Source: Paenibacillus baekrokdamisoli (GTDB lineage Bacteria; Bacillota; Bacilli; Paenibacillales; Paenibacillaceae). Taken from it: a DNA stretch of 64,000 nt. The DNA lies in the NCBI RefSeq assembly GCF_003945345.1, contig NZ_AP019308.1:3782001-3846000 (forward strand). Direction: 5' to 3'. The position numbers and the translations under genes were made by a program. This document shows, piece by piece, positions 26,881 to 34,500 of this stretch (position 1 is the stretch's first letter; every line of letters starts with the position of its first letter). The notes beneath the pieces are model-generated. The model made no database searches, was not told the DNA's origin, and was given only the letters and a program-made list of their open reading frames with translations.

Positions 26881-28607
26881 CTCAATTGCTCCTCCTGCCA
26901 GATTTGCATAGGTATCGTGACCTTGACTGTTACGTTTCCGTCATGGTATGTCAGCTTCAAGCCATAACCGCTGCCGAAATGATGCCGGATACGGTCTTTC
27001 ACATTGTCCACCCCTGATCCGAGTCCGAGCCTGGCTCCTCCTCCCCGAAACGAAGGTCGATTAACCTCCGCATCAGCCGTCAGAGGCGAAGGGTTACGGA
27101 TTTCGATGACCATATGATATTGTTCCTGCCTTACCTCGATATCGATTGCTCCCCCTTCGGAAAGGAGATCGATTCCGTGTATGATGCAGTTCTCGACCAG
27201 CGGCTGCAACAGCAATCTAGGAATAGCTGCGGAACGGAACATGGCAGGCAAGCGGATGGAGTACTGCAGCCTGGCTCCGAATCGGTATTGATGGATTTGC
27301 AAATACTTCTCCACAAAGCCCAGCTCCGTCTCGAGCGGAACGAAGATGTCACCCGGAGTTATGGAGTATCGGAAGATGCCCGACAGCTTCTGAACGACAT
27401 CCGGGACGTGCCTCGCCTTCTCTGGCGTTTGCGAAATAATGCTTATATATTCCAGAATGTTGTACAGAAAATGTGGATTGATATACATCCGGATCGCTTT
27501 CAGCTCCGCTTCGCGCACCTTCAACTCGTTCTTATAGTTCGTCACGATCATTTCTTCTGTCCGAAGCACCAGCTGATTGTAGCCGAGGCAGAGTTTGGCA
27601 ATTTCATCCCGCCCTTTAACCTTATCGTAGACCTGGTATTCCTCCAGCTCTGCTTTGCGCATCAGCCGGTAGAGCCGCTGGATCGGATTGGTGATACGCT
27701 TGAGAATCTCATAGGTCGCAATGAACACGGCTACCCAGGCTACCAGCGTAACGGCCAGGGCGAACAGAGCCTGCTTCTTCACAAGCGTGCTTGCCCCTAC
27801 CTTAGCCAATCGGATATATTGAAAATCGGCCGACTGGGATTTCTGCTTTACGACGAGAGAGTCCTCCTTTTCGACTGAGCTAAGGAGATTTCCAATTTCC
27901 GACAGGTCTGTCGAAGACAGAATAATATTCTCTGAATTTGAAATATACAACGTCCGTTCCTCGTAAGAGGCGTACAATGAAGAGACCTTGACCGGATCGA
28001 GTGTCAGGATGAGCAGTCCGATCTCCGTATCTGTCCCCATCGCGGCGCCTTCAGCATACAGTTTCAAATCACAGGCCATTCTTTTGTAGTCGGTGAAGAA
28101 CGCCCACTGCGGAACATTCTTGAATTCGAACGGAAGAAGACGGAAGGCGGAGATAAATTGTAAGCGTTCTCTTGCATCCGTTGCATAAATATGACCGGTC
28201 TTGCTTATCAGATAGATATTGTCGATAATGTCGCCGACATGATTGCGGGCTTGCTCCAGCTCTGACTGCATCAAATCGATTGCAGCGGACTCCAGGCGTT
28301 TGCGGTCCTCTTCCGGTGTTCCTGAATCCGTACGGGCGTCCCTTGCCAGCAGCGAACGGATTGACTCCTGCTGGCCTAGCTCGGACAGCCGCTTGCGAAT
28401 CTCGAGCAGCCGAAGATCGATTCTGCCTGCGGTCTCGCTCAAGTCCTGCTGAACCGCCTCCGTCTCATTCTTCTCCAACAGGTGATCGAATCGGACGTAG
28501 AAGGTGGTGCTGACAATGACGAGAGGCAGGAGCGTCAGTATGGAATAGACGATCAGCATTTTGTACAGTAGACGGGAACGAATCGTCTGGATCAAGCGGG
28601 TTAACAT
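26877..28607 (-). CDS. Sensor histidine kinase, YesM family
   Basis: Membrane kinase of 576 residues. First helix near residues 14-35 (KMLIVYSILTLLPLVIVSTT), an extracellular region of about 230 residues rich in coiled-coil-like heptads, second helix near 280-305, HAMP, His_kinase box with YINPHFLYNILEYI near residue 375 and HATPase (PLVENCIIHGID, GSGVDNVKDRI). The frame opens at GTG 28619, but the ATG at 28607 lies at proper distance from GGGAGGTGG and is preferred. Pairs with the overlapping regulator gene. Confidence 0.92.
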   Translation of the reverse strand: MLTRLIQTIRSRLLYKMLIVYSILTLLPLVIVSTTFYVRFDHLLEKNETEAVQQDLSETAGRIDLRLLEIRKRLSELGQQESIRSLLARDARTDSGTPEEDRKRLESAAIDLMQSELEQARNHVGDIIDNIYLISKTGHIYATDARERLQFISAFRLLPFEFKNVPQWAFFTDYKRMACDLKLYAEGAAMGTDTEIGLLILTLDPVKVSSLYASYEERTLYISNSENIILSSTDLSEIGNLLSSVEKEDSLVVKQKSQSADFQYIRLAKVGASTLVKKQALFALAVTLVAWVAVFIATYEILKRITNPIQRLYRLMRKAELEEYQVYDKVKGRDEIAKLCLGYNQLVLRTEEMIVTNYKNELKVREAELKAIRMYINPHFLYNILEYISIISQTPEKARHVPDVVQKLSGIFRYSITPGDIFVPLETELGFVEKYLQIHQYRFGARLQYSIRLPAMFRSAAIPRLLLQPLVENCIIHGIDLLSEGGAIDIEVRQEQYHMVIEIRNPSPLTADAEVNRPSFRGGGARLGLGSGVDNVKDRIRHHFGSGYGLKLTYHDGNVTVKVTIPMQIWQEEQLR

Positions 28608-28745
28608 ACGAATATCCACCTCCCATAGCTTCCGGCCTTGCTTGCTTTCATTTCAGCCCAGCTCCCTTCTTAATCGGACTTTTGCAACGAACAAGAAGAA
28701 ACAGCTAATGCCGTCCTTGGCGGCGAAGCAAGTTTCTTCCCTCTG

Positions 28746-28789
28746 AAATATAAGCAAAGTATGGAGAAAACTTATACTTTCTTATATTT
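28746..28789. promoter_or_regulatory. Long inverted repeat upstream of the kinase/regulator operon
   Basis: AAATATAAGCAAAGTAT (28746-28762) and ATACTTTCTTATATTT (28774-28789) form an inverted repeat, perfect except for one missing base, around an 11-nt spacer. It lies 140-180 bp before the kinase start, in an AT-rich stretch that could hold the promoter. Probably an operator; ATACTTTG recurs in the promoter region of the binding-protein gene at about 25264-25272. Confidence 0.5.
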
Positions 28790-28797
28790 TCAATAAG

Positions 28798-28838
28798 GGA
28801 CCGTTTCCCGGATGTACAGCTCGTCCGGAAAACAGTCC
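28798..28838 (-). terminator. Stem-loop after the WbsX/GH99-like gene
   Basis: Minus-strand GGACTGTTTTCCGGA pairs with TCCGGGAAACGGTCC around an 11-nt loop, 31 bp after the stop codon. The following CTTATT is a poor U-run, so it may be a weak terminator or a stabilising hairpin separating this gene from the kinase operon. Confidence 0.5.
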
Positions 28839-28868
28839 TTATGCCTTTATTGATTCATGCTTAACGCT

Positions 28869-30017
28869 CTACTTTCCTGCCGCTCCCGGCCCGCCGAACA
28901 CGTCGCGAATAGCTTCCAAATAACCCATTCCATTGACCGTATCCGGCTCCAGGTAACTGCCTTCCGTCCACTCGTTCCAGGAATTCACTGTGAACATCGG
29001 CGTCGGTAGGCTGCTGCGGTCCAGATAGTCTTTCACGGCCAGCAGCGCTTTCTTGAACTCCTCCGGCGTGTTGTCCACTAGAACGGGAGTGTAGGGGTAG
29101 CCGATATTGGCATGCGTATCCGACTGTACCGTCCGCGGCGTCGAATCCCATCCCATCGACACGTTCGGATAATACGGCAGGCTGTGCTCGCTTTGCAGCG
29201 TATCCCAATACTTGAACGACTTCTGCGCGTATTCCGGATAGGAGACCGTCGGATAGCCATCAAGCTCGATATGATGAATCCATACGTAGGAAGTAGCGGT
29301 ATCAAACCCAAGCTCCTCCACCATCTTCTTCGGCTCCAGCAACTTGACCTCCGTCGGCAGAATTTGCAATCCCCATACGATAACATTGAGGTTCAGCTCG
29401 CCAAGGCCCGCCTGACGCACCCGGTCCCGGAAATCGTCCAAAGCGGCCCTCGTGCTCTTCACATCGCCCAATCCCGAAATCAAACTGCCCAAGTCATAGA
29501 TTGAAAAATAGAGCTTGCCGTCGAGACGCCAGTAGGAAGGATGGCTGAAATACTTCTCGATCATATAATCCGTCGCTTTGACGAACGACTCCAGCGGTGT
29601 CGGACCCGGGGTCAGCAATGTAATATCGGTCGCTCTCTTGAGCGGAAAAATATTGACCCAATCGTGGTTTGCCCACATCAGGGAAAATTTCAGGCGGTCG
29701 TTGTTGGCAGCGTTCAGGAAGCCTTCCTCGAGTCCGCGCTGCAGGAACGGCTTCCCTTCATACCAATACCAATCGTAGATGAAGGCGGTAATTCCGTTAT
29801 CGGCCGCGGCCGCAATTTGCTGTTCGGACACCCGCGGATCCGCTTCGTCCTGGTATCCCCACAGCGGAACCTTCGGCTGCTGATGGCCGGGAAAACGTGG
29901 AGTCGCAGCTTTGACCAGATTCCATTCTGTCCAGCCTTCGCCGTGCCACTCTTCATTACGGGGCTCAAGATGATAGTTAGGAAAATAATAGACAGCCACT
30001 TCATAAGGCTTACTCAT
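28869..30017 (-). CDS. WbsX / glycoside hydrolase family 99-like protein
   Basis: Protein of 382 residues with no signal peptide. It opens VAVYYFPNYHLEPRNEEWHG, continues GWTEWNLVKAATPRFPGHQQ and FIYDWYWYEGKPFL, and ends NSWNEWTEGSYLEPD, all hallmarks of the WbsX family, whose fold is shared with GH99 endo-alpha-mannosidases/mannanases. ATG at 30017 follows AAGGAGGAG; the open frame runs 33 codons further upstream into the AraC gene but without a ribosome site. Downstream partner of the AraC regulator (86-bp gap). A relic of a homologue lies at 21906-22018. Likely acts on mannose- or rhamnose-containing glycan chains; specificity unproven. Confidence 0.85.
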   Translation of the reverse strand: MSKPYEVAVYYFPNYHLEPRNEEWHGEGWTEWNLVKAATPRFPGHQQPKVPLWGYQDEADPRVSEQQIAAAADNGITAFIYDWYWYEGKPFLQRGLEEGFLNAANNDRLKFSLMWANHDWVNIFPLKRATDITLLTPGPTPLESFVKATDYMIEKYFSHPSYWRLDGKLYFSIYDLGSLISGLGDVKSTRAALDDFRDRVRQAGLGELNLNVIVWGLQILPTEVKLLEPKKMVEELGFDTATSYVWIHHIELDGYPTVSYPEYAQKSFKYWDTLQSEHSLPYYPNVSMGWDSTPRTVQSDTHANIGYPYTPVLVDNTPEEFKKALLAVKDYLDRSSLPTPMFTVNSWNEWTEGSYLEPDTVNGMGYLEAIRDVFGGPGAAGK

Positions 30018-30102
30018 AAATGACTCCTCCTTGGATGTTACAGTAGTGTGTCGCGAGTACAAATTCCATTGTCCGTCAGGTCTTAAGGTGCCCTCCCCTT
30101 CC

Positions 30103-31059
30103 TTAGTCTCCGCCATCGGAATTCGGCAGCGAGATTAGGTATTTTCTTGGTGGTAGCCCCTCGGCCTTCTTGAACACTTTGCTGAAATGATGTCGGTCCT
30201 GATAACCGACCATGCCGGAAATCTCATTAATTGTATATTTGCCTTCAACCATGAGCAGCTTTGCTCTGTCGATCCGCAGCATCGTCAAATATTCCAGGGG
30301 TGTTTTCCCCGTTGCCTGCTTGAACAAGGTTCGAAAATAATTCGGAGACAGAAACACGGATTGTGCAATATCATTAATTTCGATATCCTCATGCATATGG
30401 CCGTACATGTACTGGATCGCTTCGATCGCCTTCTCGCCTTGGGGATGGCTCTTTTTGACCCCTTCTTTGGTGGACATATCTTTGACCATCTGGTGCAGAA
30501 TGCGCAGCATAATCGCCCTCATTATAAGATGGCCGCCGTAAGGCTTCGTCTGGAATACCGTCAGCAGCTCTCGATAAAGCGGCAAGTAAAATTGCGGCTC
30601 CGATGAATGGATGACATACGGGAAATCAATTTCCGCAAGCTCAATGACCGGCCTTTCCACCAGCTTTTCGTTAACCGGCACATGGTCAATATGGGAGTAG
30701 TCCACATCCGTATAGACGCCCGGGTCGAAATCCAGCGGCTCCCCCATGTAGGCAAGGTCGAAATGAACGGCGTAGTACTGAAATGTATTTCCGTCCGGGT
30801 CATAGCAGTGGTGCTTGACGTGCGGTCGCATGAAGTGCAGATCGCCCGGTCTAAGCAAGTACTCTACGCCTTCGATGTTGTACAAGCAGCCCCCTTTGGT
30901 CACATAAATGAGCTCATAATCGTAGATTACTCTGGGAGGCACGCGGTACCCTGGGCTTGGCCGTCCGTTGCTCTCCGCCTGCGAATTGTGCTCGTGTATA
31001 TAGCGTACATAAGGCGCCAGGTTCATGAAATCGATTTTTTTGACCCGTTGTTCGTTCAT
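30103..31059 (-). CDS. AraC-family transcriptional regulator with cupin sensor domain
   Basis: Regulator of 318 residues. N-terminal cupin-like arm (residues about 30-110, with YLLRPGDLHFMRPHVKHHCY) and C-terminal AraC DNA-binding domain (about 215-312; EINDIAQSVFLSPNYFRTLF, GYQDRHHFSKVFKKAEGLPP). Ribosome site CGGAGGTACG precedes ATG, and a GTCGCC/GGCGAC hairpin at 31080-31094 lies just upstream of it. Probably a sugar-responsive activator of the WbsX-like gene behind it. Confidence 0.92.
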   Translation of the reverse strand: MNEQRVKKIDFMNLAPYVRYIHEHNSQAESNGRPSPGYRVPPRVIYDYELIYVTKGGCLYNIEGVEYLLRPGDLHFMRPHVKHHCYDPDGNTFQYYAVHFDLAYMGEPLDFDPGVYTDVDYSHIDHVPVNEKLVERPVIELAEIDFPYVIHSSEPQFYLPLYRELLTVFQTKPYGGHLIMRAIMLRILHQMVKDMSTKEGVKKSHPQGEKAIEAIQYMYGHMHEDIEINDIAQSVFLSPNYFRTLFKQATGKTPLEYLTMLRIDRAKLLMVEGKYTINEISGMVGYQDRHHFSKVFKKAEGLPPRKYLISLPNSDGGD

Positions 31060-31079
31060 GGATCGTACCTCCGGTAGGT

Positions 31080-31094
31080 GTCGCCGCTGGCGAC
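31080..31094 (-). other. Small hairpin just upstream of the AraC ribosome site
   Basis: GTCGCC-AGC-GGCGAC six-pair stem located 20-35 nt before the AraC start. It might affect translation. The remaining sequence up to 31368 has no gene I can support and no convincing promoter. Confidence 0.35.
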
Positions 31095-31368
31095 TACAAT
31101 TATCATAAACTTTTATTCACGGAAAATAGTTGGTCAAAACGGCGGTCTTGGGGGCTTTTTCACGCTTTCGGGTAGCAGGGATGGGTTATTCGTCTATAAC
31201 GCAAAACAATCTCCTCCTCGATATGCGACTTTTTTGTACATCGTAGATGCGTGGATCGCTAATTATCTTGATTGCAGCAGAGATGTTCGCGCTTTCAATT
31301 GGATAATCTTTATTTTAATCTTCTAAAGGTAAAATTCAAATGCATTCCAACAAGATATTTTGAACGAC

Positions 31369-31416
31369 AAAAAACCTTGATGACCAAGAATCTGGCCATC
31401 AAGGTTCTCTATTTTT
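31369..31416. terminator. Intrinsic terminator ending the SLH/GH-A-like transcript
   Basis: Minus strand: AACCTTGATGGCCAGATTCT pairs with its complement ending CATCAAGGTT, followed by TTTTTTG. A T-rich tract also follows on the plus strand, so it can act both ways. It sits beyond the GH38 5' relic. Confidence 0.8.
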
Positions 31417-31421
31417 TTATT

Positions 31422-31482
31422 CAAATGCGCGTTACCAATCATATGAAGCTGGAGATCTTAATTCATTGCTGATTGTCACTCC
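31422..31482 (-). pseudogene. 5' relic of a GH38 alpha-mannosidase gene (copy A)
   Basis: From an ATG at 31466 the minus strand reads MN-stop-DLQLHMIGNAHL, the family-typical GH38 N-terminus, and is cut off directly by the terminator at 31416. About 16 bases before the ATG resemble the 3' end of the ROK gene at 50424, so the relic comes from a ROK-GH38 junction. It is about 80% identical over 60 bases to relic B at 50350-50440. Confidence 0.78.
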
Positions 31483-31579
31483 ATTATATGCATGCACCGC
31501 GCGCAGCTTCAACGCGTGTCTTGGCAGTCAACCTACACCAAAGACGGTTATAAATGATTCATCGCAATGTATACTTTTT

Positions 31580-34500
31580 TCACTCATTCTTAGTTATATA
31601 ATTAATCATACCAAGAATGAACGTTGCCGCTTCAGCTCTAGTAGCATTAGCCTGCGGATCGAATAGATTGTTCCCTGTTCCCTGAATGAGGGCCGCTTTC
31701 TTTAGTGCTGCCACAGAAGGCATCGCCCATACAGGTATGTTTTTGGAATCGATAAAGTCGACATTGTTGCTTGTATCCGTCTTCAGTCCGAGTGCTCTTG
31801 CGACTAGAACAGTCATCTCCGCACGCGTGATGGGAGCATTCGGAGCAAAAAGATCAGCACTAACACCGGAAACAATGCCAGCCTTTACAGCCGCTTGCAC
31901 ACTTCCTGCATACCAGGCATCCGAATTCACGTCCTTAAACATCTGCGCATCCTCAGATGCTTCAAGCTTTAAGGCGCAAACCAAGAGGGATACAAATTCC
32001 GCACGTGTCGTAACACCTGCAGGTTGGAACAATTTATCACTCACACCGTTCACAATATGCTTTGCCGACAGTACTTGCACAGTTCTTGAAGCCCAATGAG
32101 CAGCCGGCATATCGCTAAATGCCTTCTTATATTCTAATACTGCATATTTACTCAAGTGCTGAAGTTTGACAGTCAGTGTTTTCGCACTACTGTTCACCTT
32201 CCCACCTACAAACTCCCATTGCTTTGTCATTTCGTTATAGTAGTAAATACCGAGAAGCTCTTCATCAACACCATTGGCAGCATAAGGTAAAGTAATTTCT
32301 ACGCCACCTTTTACCTGTTTAATCTCAACTGTGCTACCGTCTGCTTTTATTAGCTTCACGCTAACTTCATACACCTGGCCTGCAATTTTGAGGAGAGATG
32401 ATGCTCCTTGAGTGGAAGCATTCGTACCCCCGGTCTCAATCACTTGCTTAATCTGCACTTCAATTTTAGTACCTGCTTCATTACTTACCTGTTTTCTCAA
32501 CGCAGTTAGCAGCACCTGATCCATATTAACGATTACTGGGCCTGCCTGCACTTGGAAGGGAAGGTCACCAATTCGGGTTAAAAGTACAGATATGATGGAT
32601 TGGCTGCTCTCCAACTTCACAACGGCTTTACCATTTTCCACAACTATCGCATTTTCATTAGCATTTCCGTTATTTCCGTTGTTTCCGTTATTTCCGTTGT
32701 TTCCGCCATTATTACCACCGCTGCCCGCTGTAGTAAAGTCTAATTCATCTAAATATTTAATTTTCCCTTTGGGTTCATTTCCGTTAAAGCTTTGAATCCA
32801 GTTAGGGTCCGTAATAATCCAAAGCTTGCCGTCTCTAATTCCCCAAGCCTTGCCATCCGTTGTATGGTAAAGCACCTGCGCTGTGCTCGTCGCATTTGGC
32901 TTAAGTACCTGTACAGTTGTTCCATTCTCCAGCACCGTGTATTCGTCCGTAAAATACTTATCAATCTCAGGAAGTGCCCCTAAGTTTTTGCGATAACCCA
33001 TATATACGGTATTCCTTTTGCCATTCTTCAGGCTTCCTTGAGCCAGTAAGCCTGCACCATAGAGGGTTGTAGCAGGATCGTCTTCCAAGCTGACGACTAG
33101 AACATTCGTTGATATGTTAGGGTCAAAAGTAGGCAAAACCCATTTATTGTCTAGGGTTTGGAGCGTTGCTCCTCCGCGATAATCATTGCCTGGCAGCACG
33201 ACACTGCGTCTATTTAACATCCACCATGTCTCGCCTGCAGGATATACGTAATAGACTTCAGGTCGATAGTTTTCAATTTGTGCTAGAGATTCAGGAGCTA
33301 GAATTCCATCCTTGTATTCTTTTAGCCAATCGAACTGCACCGGTTTAGCTGTATAATAACCATAGGCCTCTTGGCATGAAGTAAAAAAGTCACAATTAAA
33401 TAGAAAATCATAGATGCCTTTGCTTCCTGCCTTCAAGAGCATATCAAAATGATTAAACATCGTTTGTTTATCCGGATAGCCCTTTACTCCTGATTGATAT
33501 TTGCGATCCATATTTTCATCCAACTGCGTTTCAGTCGTTAGGAACCATAAGGTTTGTGCAGATTGTTCGATTTGTGAATAGGTATATCCCGATCTTTCTC
33601 TCACTAAGTATTCATTATCGCCATAGATCTCTCCCCCAACGCCAGCGAATCCACCCGTCTGCTCATGATTAACAAAATATTTTCTTGGTGTTCCAGAAAG
33701 CTTAAAAACAACCGGTACATTGACGACACTTGTAATCGCGTCTGATATTTCCATCAGATAATCGTTATAGGAATCCTCTCTGAAATTGACAAAATCATCC
33801 CATAAAACGCCATGATATGCATCCGCTACATAGGTTGATCCTGGATTCCCCTTATCAACCAAATACAATTTATTGTTCCAAGCAGTTGTACCTTCACCGC
33901 GAACAATGGGGATTAAGCGCGACGCTGATTCATAAGATTCAATTGGACTGCTCATTCTCCACGCCTGATTTAACACATCCAATGTGGAATATTTCTTTTT
34001 TAACCATTCAACAAATTGTGCACTGTAGATTGGTGAATCAAAAAGAAAACCTTCATCTCCGTTGTATATGCCTGATTCGTTAGTAACAGGATCAACAAAC
34101 AGTCTGAAACCAGGACCTAACTTAACCTTGCTAAGCTTATCTAACATACTATCGATCATCGAATCTCCTGCATCCCAGATATTCCTTAACGTATTGCCAG
34201 AGTATTTAACCTTAGGTGTAAAATAAACCGTATAATGCGTACCATCCGCATTCGGAAGAATAACATTTGCATGAAGCTTAAGTGCAGCTGCACCCACCTT
34301 TTGGATATCTTCTTCACCGGATTGAATGACTTCTCCTGTAGCCGGATTCATGACAACATATAAAGCTGACATAGCATCCATATAACCCTGAATTTGAAAA
34401 GTCGGTACAGTTAAGGTGACCTCTCCGCTATCAACGATATTCTCTTTCTTTAATACACCTGCTCCTTCATAGGCTCTGGGCATATAAGCAGAAAGCGTCA

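Noticed and set aside
30017..30116. 33-codon extension of the WbsX-like protein
   Set aside because: It overlaps the AraC gene end and has no ribosome site; AAGGAGGAG marks the ATG at 30017.
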